Shown here: in pieces, positions 17,971 through 26,717 of the stretch
Layout of the letters: the number at the start of each line of letters is the position of its first letter
How positions within the stretch are numbered: the stretch's first letter is position 1
Origin: Oscillospiraceae bacterium
GTDB lineage: Bacteria; Bacillota; Clostridia; Oscillospirales; Ruminococcaceae
NCBI GenBank assembly: GCA_017438745.1
Contig: JAFRUS010000054.1
Coordinates: 1 to 64,000 of the forward strand
DNA length: 64,000 nt
Direction of reading: 5' to 3'
The notes under the pieces: generated by a model
What the model saw: the letters and a program-made list of their open reading frames with translations, nothing else
Databases searched by the model: none
What the model was told of the DNA's origin: nothing
Translations under genes and position numbers: made by a program

Positions 17971-20337
17971 ATGAGAAAAGTTGTTACAGGTATTCTTGCT
18001 TTATGCATGGTTTCGGCAATTATGGCAGAGCCGGTACTGGCTTTACCGGATACGGTCAAAGGAGATGTAAACGGGGACGGAGTTATCAACACCAGGGATC
18101 TGACAATGATGAAAAAGTATCTTCTTGGTGAGGATACAGAAATAGATACTGACGGTGCTGATCTGAATGGTGACCAGAAGATAAATGTTGCGGATATGAT
18201 TTATCTGACAGGAATACTGACAGAAGCTGTTCAGCCGCCGCAGGATCCTGCAGAACCAAAAGATCCGGAACCGGAAAATTCTAAAGAACCAAAGGATCCA
18301 GCGGAACAGAAGGATCCGGAAGAAAAGAATTCTGATCCTGCTCTGATTGCCGAAATGAATAAAACGGCGAAGAATATCTTCAATACAGCGGTAAATGCAC
18401 AGACATACCTTGATTATCTGCATCCAGGTCGCAAACCGGCATCTGATATGAGCGTTTTAAAGGATGCCGACAGCAGTGAACTGACTGAGCTTATTAAACT
18501 GGGGCTTGAACTTCCTGACGGAACACGCTGGAAAGTTTTTGTTATGAATTCTGAAATAAAGGGATGCATCTGTACTTCAGACGGCGTTACAGGCGCATAT
18601 CCGAATGAAATACCTATGTCGGTAAGTGTTGACTACGATAAGTTAGATGATACTCATCCGGAATATTATTCTGAAGTAACTATCGACTGGAAGACAGTAT
18701 ATCCGGAAGGCGTTTCAAAGGATGAAAATATAAAGGACTATGTTCCGAAGACTACAAATGAACTTAATCAGACAGCAGAAATGCTGTACAATATAATAAC
18801 AACGCTGAATCAGGAGGCTGAAACTGCAGGAAGAACACTGTTATCAGGGGTAGCAGATAAATATACAGGTACAGTTCCTGACGGTATTATCGATGCGAAC
18901 TATCTTGAAAAAATTTACAGGCTTGCAAATTTAAGTCCGAAGAATACAAAATTCGCAGTTGAAATGGCTGACGGTGAGATAGTCGGATGTATCTGCAGTG
19001 ATTCATACGGAAAAGTGAGCGGTGCATATCCGAACACGATTCCTCAGACGATGAATATTCCTTATACGGCTGATAATGCAAGACCATCAGGAGATATAGC
19101 GTTTGACTGGAAACAGGCTTTTTCTGAGTTTATCTCAGATGATCCGGTTCAGAGTGCTCTGCCTGATTATCCTGAAAAGTCAGTCAGCTATTATAATTCT
19201 ACTGCAAGGGAAGTTTTCACGAATGCTCAGACCATTCTGCAGGAAAAAGAGGCAGAAGGAAAAGAAGTTAAGGACGGAGTTTACACAGAAACAAGTGAGC
19301 TGTTTGATCGTATTACCGGCCAGAAAGTTAAATACTATGTTCAGGTAAAGAATTATGAGGTAGTATGCTGTATGGTATCCGGCGGTGATCTTACCAGAAG
19401 CGGTGCTTATCCTGCCAGCATCCCGCAGAATATGGATATTCCGTTCGATGAGTTCAGAGAAGATAAATATCCTTACAATAACGCGGATTTTAAGCCTGAC
19501 TGGAAGGCGATATTCCCTGAATATATAAAAGGCGATGCTGAACAGCCGAATCAGCCGGTACAGTCTATAGCGTATTTCAACAGTGCGGCAAAGAAAGTTT
19601 TCGCCAGTGTTCAGACAATGCTTCAGGAATATGAAACAGCCGGAAAAGAAGTTCCGGACGGTATTTATACTTCCGACAGCGAACTTTTTAAGGAACTCGC
19701 TGCTGATTATAAATTCACTGTAAAGATTAAGGATTATGTTGTACTTGGTGCTGCAGTCGGTTGTGAAGAACGTTCCGGTGCATATCCGGTGAGTGTTCCA
19801 AATCTTCTGAATGTGCCGTTTGATAAAATGCTTTCAGAAATCACAGCAAATTATGATACAGACTGGTATGAATTGTATCCTGATGCCATTATGGATTTCA
19901 AAACATTTTCTGCTGAAATGGGAGTAGATTATACATATACTCCGCTTTCATATTACTGGATCAAAAAAGCTGCAGTAAACTCTGCAAACGCCAATGCCAA
20001 AAGTGTTTTCATCACTGCTCAGACTGTTGCACAGGAATTTGAGACAAACGGAGTAGTCGTTGACGGTATATTCGACAGTTCAAATACTTCATCAGAGTTT
20101 GCAAAGACACTGAAAGAGAACTTAACGTGGCATGAGTATGACTGGTCAGTGAAGATTGAAAACAATGTAGTAGTCGGCGCATGTTGTTCTACAACATCGG
20201 CATACGGATATACCGGCGCTTATCCGTGCTATGTACCTTCAGAGTGCCTTGTAACTTATAATGGTTATAATAAATTATGTGAGGGTAATCACAAGAGTGA
20301 TGAATGGCTTTCAGCCGGACATCTGATCATGCCTTGA
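17971..20337 (+). CDS. Secreted protein: N-terminal dockerin plus five tandem pilin-like repeats
   Basis: 788 residues. Signal peptide (about 1-24); dockerin (about 30-88) with loops DVNGDGVIN and DLNGDQKIN; Pro/Glu/Lys linker (about 88-123). Five ~130-residue repeats follow (about 124-256, 261-396, 403-525, 531-650, 657-788). Each has a helix of the type NSTAREVFTNAQTILQE, a strand pair (YYVQVKNYEVV...) and a nearly invariant SGAYP (near 208, 351, 478, 603, 749), mostly followed by an acidic DWK.hFP segment. Helix-then-sheet order ending in SGAYP recalls the globular part of type IV pilin-like proteins of ruminococci, but without a prepilin leader; this is inference. No catalytic motif was seen. 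AAAGGGG precedes the ATG. Probably a structural or binding subunit docked on the cellulosome. Confidence 0.75.
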   Translation: MRKVVTGILALCMVSAIMAEPVLALPDTVKGDVNGDGVINTRDLTMMKKYLLGEDTEIDTDGADLNGDQKINVADMIYLTGILTEAVQPPQDPAEPKDPEPENSKEPKDPAEQKDPEEKNSDPALIAEMNKTAKNIFNTAVNAQTYLDYLHPGRKPASDMSVLKDADSSELTELIKLGLELPDGTRWKVFVMNSEIKGCICTSDGVTGAYPNEIPMSVSVDYDKLDDTHPEYYSEVTIDWKTVYPEGVSKDENIKDYVPKTTNELNQTAEMLYNIITTLNQEAETAGRTLLSGVADKYTGTVPDGIIDANYLEKIYRLANLSPKNTKFAVEMADGEIVGCICSDSYGKVSGAYPNTIPQTMNIPYTADNARPSGDIAFDWKQAFSEFISDDPVQSALPDYPEKSVSYYNSTAREVFTNAQTILQEKEAEGKEVKDGVYTETSELFDRITGQKVKYYVQVKNYEVVCCMVSGGDLTRSGAYPASIPQNMDIPFDEFREDKYPYNNADFKPDWKAIFPEYIKGDAEQPNQPVQSIAYFNSAAKKVFASVQTMLQEYETAGKEVPDGIYTSDSELFKELAADYKFTVKIKDYVVLGAAVGCEERSGAYPVSVPNLLNVPFDKMLSEITANYDTDWYELYPDAIMDFKTFSAEMGVDYTYTPLSYYWIKKAAVNSANANAKSVFITAQTVAQEFETNGVVVDGIFDSSNTSSEFAKTLKENLTWHEYDWSVKIENNVVVGACCSTTSAYGYTGAYPCYVPSECLVTYNGYNKLCEGNHKSDEWLSAGHLIMP

Positions 20338-20382
20338 TTGGTGGATGGAATATAGAGATGCAGATATAGTCCATAAAATATT

Positions 20383-20425
20383 AACAATCGGTACATCCGA
20401 ATCAAAACCGGGTGTACCGATTGTT
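20383..20425 (+). terminator. Hairpin repeat copy 2, probable terminator
   Basis: AACAATCGGTACA / TGTACCGATTGTT stem with the same loop core (ATCAAAACCGGG) as 16706-16743; the outer stem differs but stays paired. Confidence 0.6.
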
Positions 20426-20512
20426 AAGCAATACGCTTTGTTGATTACAGCAAATAACATAGCGACGCTTATTTGAACGTTTGTTGATTATTCCGAACCT
20501 GCAGAACATCAC

Positions 20513-20541
20513 TTGACAGTCCAATTTTGCTGTGTTATAAT
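20513..20541 (+). promoter_or_regulatory. SigmaA promoter for the T-box transcript
   Basis: Consensus TTGACA (20513-20518), 17-base spacer, TATAAT (20536-20541). Confidence 0.85.
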
Positions 20542-20549
20542 TCAGACAA

Positions 20550-20828
20550 ATTAAAAGCTATGACGAAGACGGAACCTGCAACGAATTTTTCAGAGAACCG
20601 GTGGTGGTGTGATACCGGTAAAGGACTGCAGAATTTCCTATCACTTCCGAGCCGGAAACCCCAAAGGTTTACACCCAGTAGGCGTTTCCCGTGTATGCTG
20701 CGTCAGTGCATAGAAGTTGTCAGACTTCGAAGAGGTGGCGGATCATTGAATCCGCAATTTGAGTGGTACCGCGAGTATTTATAGTCAATACCCGTCTCAA
20801 AGCTAATACGTGCTTTGAGGCGGCTTTT
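20550..20828 (+). promoter_or_regulatory. T-box riboswitch (isoleucine-type specifier) upstream of ilvA
   Basis: Stem I begins near 20560 (GACGAAGACGG) with the typical AGAGAACCGGTGGTGGTGT segment at 20592-20611. A candidate specifier ATC (20640-20642), followed by ACTTCCGAGCC as in T-box specifier loops, would read isoleucyl-tRNA. The T-box sequence GAGTGGTACCGCG is at 20761-20773 and the competing terminator CCGTCTCAAAGC / GCTTTGAGGCGG + TTTTTT at 20792-20826. Known mechanism: uncharged tRNA stabilises the antiterminator and lets ilvA be read. The specifier assignment is inference. Confidence 0.9.
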
Positions 20829-20942
20829 TTATTTTGCCTTCTCAGAGCTTCAGTCAAAAAATGCAGCCTGCTGTTTCTCTGTACTGACATGCGGAAAACA
20901 AGCAGATGCGGAACATCCGAAGAAATGAAAGGCGGAATAATC

Positions 20943-22133
20943 ATGCTTACACTCGACAAGGTATTCGATGCACAGACAGTGCTCAAAAACATCATCAGGG
21001 AAACAAATCTCGTAAGAGCTCACGGTATCGCACCGAAGTGTGAACTTTATCTGAAACCGGAAAATCTTCAGTTTACCGGATCATTCAAGATCCGCGGAGC
21101 TGCGTACAAGATCGCAATGCTCTCACCGGAGGAAAAGAAGAACGGCGTTATCGCATGCTCAGCCGGAAACCACGCACAGGGTGTTGCTCTTGCTGCAACT
21201 AAAAACGGCATAAAATCGCTTATCTGTCTGCCGGATACTGCGCCTATCTCGAAAATAGAAGCCACCAAGGGATTCGGTGCAGATGTGTGCTTAGTGGAAG
21301 GATGCTACGACGACGCATACCGCAGAGCACTTGAACTCCGTGACGAAAAGGGATACACCTTCGTGCATCCTTTTGACGATGAAAATGTAATTGCCGGTCA
21401 GGGCACTATCGCACTGGAGATCTTAAATGACATCGACAACATCGATGCCATTGTCGTCCCTGTCGGGGGAGGCGGACTTATCTCCGGTATCGCCTATACG
21501 GTAAAGCAGATCCGGCCGTCCGTAAAGGTGTACGGCGTTCAGGTCGCAGGCGCTCCGAGTATGTACAATTCAGTAAAGAACGGTCAGATCGAATGCCTTC
21601 CGTCAGTATCGACTATTGCAGACGGTATCGCTGTAAAGCAGCCGGGTGAAAATACATATGCCCTTGTAAGTGAATACGTTGATGAAATGGTCCTTGTAAG
21701 TGACGACGAAGTGGCAGGCGCCATCCTTGCACTTGTCGAAAAGCAGAAGATGGTAGCGGAAGGTGCCGGTGCAGCTGCCGTTGCGGCAGTAATGAGCGGT
21801 AAACTTGATATTGCCGGCAAGCGTGTTGTTGCAGTTGTATCCGGCGGTAACATCGATGTTACAAGTCTTTCAAGAGTTATCGATCGCGGCCTTCTCAATT
21901 CCGGACGTTCAACCAGCTTGCTTATCGAACTTATTGACAAGCCTGGCCAGCTTAAGGAAATCTCACGTATAATCGCCGACTGCGGCGGAAACGTCACCGG
22001 TGTTCACTATGAAAAAGGTGCTACTGAAAGTGTCAACGGATGCTTTCTGCGTATCAACATGGAAACAAGGGATTTCGACCACGTTGATCTTATAACTCGT
22101 TCGCTTTGCGAAGCGGGCTTTAAACTGGTATGA
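20943..22133 (+). CDS. ilvA: Threonine ammonia-lyase (threonine dehydratase) with ACT domain
   Basis: Deaminates threonine to 2-oxobutanoate, the entry to isoleucine. About 396 residues. ATG 20943 (MLTLDKVFDAQTVL) is preferred over an upstream in-frame start, which would lie inside the T-box terminator region; AAAGGCGG stands before it. PLP lysine in FTGSFKIRGAAYK (Lys49), SAGNHAQGVA, phosphate-binding PVGGGGLISGI. A single C-terminal ACT domain (about 325-396: LLIELIDKPGQLKEISRII) as in the short TdcB/IlvA form. Isoleucine-responsive T-box control supports the biosynthetic role. Confidence 0.94.
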   Translation: MLTLDKVFDAQTVLKNIIRETNLVRAHGIAPKCELYLKPENLQFTGSFKIRGAAYKIAMLSPEEKKNGVIACSAGNHAQGVALAATKNGIKSLICLPDTAPISKIEATKGFGADVCLVEGCYDDAYRRALELRDEKGYTFVHPFDDENVIAGQGTIALEILNDIDNIDAIVVPVGGGGLISGIAYTVKQIRPSVKVYGVQVAGAPSMYNSVKNGQIECLPSVSTIADGIAVKQPGENTYALVSEYVDEMVLVSDDEVAGAILALVEKQKMVAEGAGAAAVAAVMSGKLDIAGKRVVAVVSGGNIDVTSLSRVIDRGLLNSGRSTSLLIELIDKPGQLKEISRIIADCGGNVTGVHYEKGATESVNGCFLRINMETRDFDHVDLITRSLCEAGFKLV

Positions 22134-22185
22134 TACTGATTAAACCCGACAGGCAGCCGGAGATGTAATTGCGACGATAAATAAA

Positions 22186-22229
22186 GGCGGAAAGCTGAAC
22201 TATTATTCAGCTTTCCGCCTGTTGTTTTT
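22186..22229 (+). terminator. Rho-independent terminator after ilvA
   Basis: Perfect 14-bp stem GGCGGAAAGCTGAA / TTCAGCTTTCCGCC followed by TGTTGTTTTT. Confidence 0.9.
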
Positions 22230-22266
22230 GAATTTGAATTTTAAATGCAGATCTGCGGAGCGGTTA

Positions 22267-24276
22267 TCAATACCCGTAAATATGCACGTAGTCACATTCG
22301 TATGTCGTGTTGTCGCCCACGTTGTCTTCCGGTTCTTCGGCCCAGCCGCCTACGCCGAGGTTGATGATGAGGTACATGTTCTTCTGGTTGTCGATGTACG
22401 CCTTGTCTTCGATGGACTTTACGAGAATGTCGTCGATGTAGTAGTTTATGTAGGTGTCGCTCCAGTCAAGTGCGTAGGTGTGGAATTCTTTCTGGAAGAA
22501 AGATGCGTTTCTTTCGATCCACCAGCCTGCGCCGCCGTCGCCGTTGTCCCTTGACTTGTCCTGACGGTGGATGCCGACGTATATTTTTTCCGGAGTGTTG
22601 CTTAAATATTCGAAAATATCTATTTCAGGCGGCCAGCTGTTGTTTCCGTTGAGCCAGAAAGCAGGCCAGAATCCGCTCTTGTCCGGCATTCTGAAGCGGC
22701 CTTCCATGTACAGGTTTCCGTTTAACGGATAGTTTTTGAACGGAAGATGTACAACGCCGGTGAGGTGCGAGTACTTTCTCCATTTCTTTTCGCCGATGTT
22801 GTCGGTGTATCCTGTTTCGCCCTTGTCGTCCTTGATCCAGTTGTCGTCGGCAACTCTTGTTGCGGTAAGTACCAGTTTTCCGTCACGTACAGCTACCTGT
22901 GATTTTCTTACAACAGCACTGTAGTTGTGGTGGTCAGCCCACGGATAGCTGTATGCCCATACGTTCGTATCAAGTGAATCGCCTTCGAATTCATCGGACA
23001 TGATCACATTGCTGTGGCTTCGCATGAGGAAAGATGCACGGCTCTTTCTTTCGTCCGTGTCAGCTCCGGTCACATAGAAGCAGTTTCCTGTACATGCAAG
23101 ATAACGTCCCGGCAGACCGTAGGCCTGATAGCTTGTGCCTTCGGAAAGACCCTTCGTTTTTATGAATGAGGCATTGTTTTTTAACTCTTCGCTTCCGTCG
23201 TCCTTTGCAAGGATTATTTCGCTTCCGCCGTTTTTCCTGCACAGATAGGATCCCTTTTCGCTCTGTGATTCGAAGCTTACTGTGTTTTCACCCTTGAATC
23301 CGGTAACTTCCGTGAAGCGTGCGTCCGAGAGCGGTGAAACGTTTCGTGATGATGTAAGCGCACCTTTCGATACTCGTAAAAAGCTTCCGGCTTTTGCAGG
23401 TATCTCAAAACGTACAAATGTACCATCTGCCTTCAGTGCAGGTGCATCAGATATTTCAGAAGGTCCGCTGTAAACTGTGAGTTTCGGCGGATTCTGCGAC
23501 TCTCTTGAATTGAACAGAGCAAGATTGCTCACGGCATCGGAATTGTTTTCGTGGTCGCACCAGAGGACGAAGTTGAATTCCTTTGCCTCCGGATTTTCCC
23601 TAACAACGTCGGTAACGTCAAACTTTATTGTTTTTCCGGCGTCGGTATTGTGCTTCGTAACCACCACGTCGCACAGACCGTATGAATCAGGTACGGACTT
23701 GTATTCCGGCGGAGCGGATTCGCTCCAGCTGCTGCCGCATGCAGCGATCTTGACTTCGGTGTTTCCGTTTGCAGTCCTGTCAAGGCGCAGTTCGATCTCA
23801 GCTTTGTTTACGTTATTTAAATTCAGTTCGTCAGCTTTGAATTTGATGTAGACATTTCTGCGCTTCGCTGCGTTGAAACCGGCAACATTTATAATGCCTT
23901 CCTCGTCGTCAACAGTTCCGTCACCGCGTATGCATATATCTTCCGAAGCGATGACAGATGTAGTCGCTTTTTCACCCGGATCAGATGACGGTGGTGTGAC
24001 CGGCTTCTTCTCCGGAAGTTCTGATTTTCCGAGCAGATAGTCAGCCAGGATAACGGCATCTTCGGAATTTACAGTGCCGTCGCTGTTTAAGTCCGCTTCC
24101 GTGTCAGATGCTGTTTCACCGGTCATCATTGATTTTAACAGAATAAGATCAGTGATGATCTTTCTGTTTCCTGTGCTGAATTTTACAGCCGATTCAGCGG
24201 CAGATACGCTGCTTAAAAAGAGTGACGCAGTGATCACTGTAACTGCCGCAAGCCGTGGAATATGCCTGAATATCAT
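22267..24276 (-). CDS. Secreted GH16 glucanase-type enzyme with N-terminal dockerin and two accessory modules
   Basis: 669 residues. Signal peptide (about 1-27). Dockerin-like region (about 32-85): the second loop DLNSDGTVN is good, the first is degenerate (FSTGNRKIITDLILLKSMM, no Asp pattern). A DNRLRE/CBM96-type beta domain (about 110-270), then an AbfB/CBM42-like trefoil region (about 285-418) with SFESQSEKGSYLC and LPGRYLAC repeats. GH16 catalytic domain (about 425-669) with EIDIFE (nucleophile Glu551, Asp553, acid/base Glu556), WPAFWLNG and NLGVGGWAEE. GH16 enzymes cut beta-1,3 or mixed-linkage glucans, xyloglucan or galactans; which one cannot be told here. ATG 24276 is preceded by AAGGAG. 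Confidence 0.9.
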   Translation of the reverse strand: MIFRHIPRLAAVTVITASLFLSSVSAAESAVKFSTGNRKIITDLILLKSMMTGETASDTEADLNSDGTVNSEDAVILADYLLGKSELPEKKPVTPPSSDPGEKATTSVIASEDICIRGDGTVDDEEGIINVAGFNAAKRRNVYIKFKADELNLNNVNKAEIELRLDRTANGNTEVKIAACGSSWSESAPPEYKSVPDSYGLCDVVVTKHNTDAGKTIKFDVTDVVRENPEAKEFNFVLWCDHENNSDAVSNLALFNSRESQNPPKLTVYSGPSEISDAPALKADGTFVRFEIPAKAGSFLRVSKGALTSSRNVSPLSDARFTEVTGFKGENTVSFESQSEKGSYLCRKNGGSEIILAKDDGSEELKNNASFIKTKGLSEGTSYQAYGLPGRYLACTGNCFYVTGADTDERKSRASFLMRSHSNVIMSDEFEGDSLDTNVWAYSYPWADHHNYSAVVRKSQVAVRDGKLVLTATRVADDNWIKDDKGETGYTDNIGEKKWRKYSHLTGVVHLPFKNYPLNGNLYMEGRFRMPDKSGFWPAFWLNGNNSWPPEIDIFEYLSNTPEKIYVGIHRQDKSRDNGDGGAGWWIERNASFFQKEFHTYALDWSDTYINYYIDDILVKSIEDKAYIDNQKNMYLIINLGVGGWAEEPEDNVGDNTTYECDYVHIYGY

Positions 24277-24418
24277 ACTTTCATCTCCTTAAATTTTAAG
24301 AAATACCAGTAAGCCTTATTTCCGCCATGCAGGAAATGATGGGGCGGAAACTGATACTTCGTCCGTGTTCCGGCTCCGTATACCGGCAATTTCCTTACGT
24401 TCAAAAACCAACATCTTT

Positions 24419-24447
24419 ATCATACAGCAAAATGCATTCTGTTGCAA
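24419..24447 (-). promoter_or_regulatory. Candidate sigmaA promoter for the GH16 gene
   Basis: Minus strand TTGCAA (24447-24442), 17-base spacer, TATGAT (24424-24419), giving a leader of about 140 bases. Nothing else stands out in 24277-24636. Confidence 0.5.
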
Positions 24448-24636
24448 TACATAAAATGCAACCTTTTTGTAAACAACCTCAAAATAACGTTTTTTCGTTT
24501 TTCCGGCCTTTTCTCCGCAGAATAATATTACAGAAAAAAGAAAAGCACATTCGGTTTTGACTCTGATTCTTAAAAAATGATTCCGGTTTTTAAATAAATG
24601 TAACCTGATTCTTACTCAACTGTAAGTGCTCTGTTG

Positions 24637-24665
24637 TTGAGATATGCTTCTGCAGATGGTATAAT
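24637..24665 (+). promoter_or_regulatory. Candidate sigmaA promoter for the VWA lipoprotein
   Basis: TTGAGA (24637-24642), 17-base spacer, TATAAT (24660-24665). The leader holds a small hairpin GCGGAGC-GAAA-GCTCCGC near 24766-24783. Confidence 0.65.
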
Positions 24666-24828
24666 CTAATCAAATCAAACAATAAAAGTGCTGAACACAG
24701 CTCTTGAATTGTGCGATAGGGAAAATTAGAATTGAAGAAAGTTTTTAATGAAGAAGTTCAGGGTGCGGAGCGAAAGCTCCGCATATCCCCCTGGATCAGA
24801 AAAACTAAAACGAAAAGGAGCGTTTTAT

Positions 24829-26427
24829 ATGAGTACCAACAGGAAAACAATATCAATATTTGCATTATTAATGTCAGCATCAATGCTGTTTACCGGATGC
24901 GGAGCACATTCATCAGGATCAGCTAATTACGGAACCAGCTCAGCATATGACGATTATGCGCCTCAGTATTCTGATGGTGGTGCTGATGAATGTAATGACG
25001 CGACGGAATACTATTACGATCAGGATTATCAGGAAATAAACAATGAAGAATACAGTATCATAAATGAAAGCGGTTTTAAGAGTGTAAAGGCAGAGCCGCT
25101 GTCAACATTCTCGATCGATGTGGACACTGCTTCATATGCAAATGTACGCAGAATGATACAGAGCGGTCAGAAGGTAAACGCCGATGCTGTCAGAATAGAA
25201 GAAATGCTCAACTACTTCCACTATGATTATCCGCAGCCGAAGTCAGGTGAACCTTTCTCAGTGAACACACAGATAACTGACTGTCCGTGGAATTCTGACA
25301 CAAAGCTTATGCGTGTGGGACTTCATGCGAAGGATATCGATTTTTCAGAACGTGAACCGATGAACCTTGTATTTCTTATAGATGTAAGCGGTTCAATGTA
25401 CGATGAAGACAAGCTTCCTCTGGTTCAGAAATCATTCTCGATCCTTGCGGATGAACTTGACGAGAGAGACAGAATTTCAATCGTGACATATGCCGGATCA
25501 GACAAAGTCGTTCTCGACGGAGTAAGCGGCGAAAGCAAAGATAAGATCCTTTCAGCCATAGATTCACTTGAAGCAGGCGGCGCTACAGCAGGTGCGGCAG
25601 GTATAAACACAGCATATGAGATAGCAGAGAAGCATTTTATAGAAGGCGGAAATAATCGCATAATCCTCGCTACTGACGGTGATCTTAACGTTGGCATATC
25701 CAGCGAAAGCGAGCTTAAGAGACTGGTTGAGGAAAAATGCAAGAGCGGTGTGTATCTTTCTGTTCTTGGCTTCGGTACCGGAAACATCAAGGATAACAAA
25801 ATGGAGACCCTTGCTGATAACGGTAACGGAAACTACTCATACATCGACAGCACAAATGAAGCAAAGAAGGTACTTGTTGATGAAATGGGAGGAACACTTG
25901 TCACTGTTGCCAAGGATGTAAAGATACAGGTCGAATTCAATCCGGCTTATATCAAGGGATACAGACTTGTCGGTTACGAAAACCGTGCACTGTCTTCCGA
26001 AGATTTTGCCGATGACAGCAAGGATGCCGGTGAAGTAGGTGCCGGACATTCTGTAACGGCACTGTATGAAGTTGCTTTCACAGACAGTGAAATGGACTTT
26101 GACTCATCAGACTTAAAATACAGCAGCGACGGCGAAGGTAAGGAAAACGGTGAATACCTGACTGTATCCGTACGCTACAAGGAACCTGATGAGGATGAAA
26201 GCAGACTTTTAACTTACCCTGTAACTTTCGGAGCATATTCCGAAAAGATGGACGATGACATGCGCTTTGCCGCAGCAGTAGCAGAGTTCGGAATGATCCT
26301 CCGCGACAGTGAAAACAAGGGAACTGCAACCAGAGGATCGATACTTGAAATGCTTGACGAGACTGACCTTAAGGATGATCAGTACAAGATAGAATTTAAG
26401 GAACTCGTAAAGGATTCAAGAATATAA
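24829..26427 (+). CDS. VWA-domain lipoprotein (YfbK type)
   Basis: 532 residues from ATG 24829, which has AAAGGAG at 24815-24820; a longer in-frame start at 24748 would put the signal peptide inside the protein. Lipobox FTGC (Cys24), then a Tyr/Asp-rich spacer, a VWA N-terminal domain (about 75-160: STFSIDVDTASYANVRRMI), a VWA domain (about 180-350) with the metal-ion site DVSGS (about 184-188) and TDGDLNVG, and a DUF3520-type C-terminal region to ARFKELVKDSRI-like end. Surface-anchored; VWA domains bind protein partners through a divalent metal. The role of this family is not known. Monocistronic. Confidence 0.9.
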   Translation: MSTNRKTISIFALLMSASMLFTGCGAHSSGSANYGTSSAYDDYAPQYSDGGADECNDATEYYYDQDYQEINNEEYSIINESGFKSVKAEPLSTFSIDVDTASYANVRRMIQSGQKVNADAVRIEEMLNYFHYDYPQPKSGEPFSVNTQITDCPWNSDTKLMRVGLHAKDIDFSEREPMNLVFLIDVSGSMYDEDKLPLVQKSFSILADELDERDRISIVTYAGSDKVVLDGVSGESKDKILSAIDSLEAGGATAGAAGINTAYEIAEKHFIEGGNNRIILATDGDLNVGISSESELKRLVEEKCKSGVYLSVLGFGTGNIKDNKMETLADNGNGNYSYIDSTNEAKKVLVDEMGGTLVTVAKDVKIQVEFNPAYIKGYRLVGYENRALSSEDFADDSKDAGEVGAGHSVTALYEVAFTDSEMDFDSSDLKYSSDGEGKENGEYLTVSVRYKEPDEDESRLLTYPVTFGAYSEKMDDDMRFAAAVAEFGMILRDSENKGTATRGSILEMLDETDLKDDQYKIEFKELVKDSRI

Positions 26428-26521
26428 TAGTACTTTAGCATCATACGCCGGTCTGTAACTGCCATGACCATAGTTATTTCCCCTTTGACATAGAAAAAAA
26501 CGACCTTCATAACAAAAGAAA

Positions 26522-26578
26522 CATCCCGCTGAAAAAGCAGCTGCTTCGCGCCTGCATTTACAGCGGGATGATCTTTTT
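26522..26578 (+). terminator. Terminator after the VWA gene
   Basis: CATCCCGCTG / CAGCGGGATG stem enclosing a further small hairpin, then ATCTTTTTG. Confidence 0.75.
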
Positions 26579-26593
26579 GTATGCAGATTACGT

Positions 26594-26659
26594 CGGAAAT
26601 CCGGCGTGTGGGTTTGCGGGGCTTCGCACCGGGTCCCTGCTGATTTATAAATCAGCGCG
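26594..26659 (+). repeat. Hairpin-rich intergenic repeat, copy 1
   Basis: GGAAATCCGGC... TTTGCGGGGCTTCGC...CCC TGCTGATTTATAAATCAGCG resembles segments of 59807-59929 and 38571-38639 in the same order. Lies between convergent genes. Confidence 0.6.
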
Positions 26660-26717
26660 AAAAGGGGGACAGAGCAGCACTCTGTCCCCCGAAAAACTAT
26701 TCAGTTATTATTTCTTT

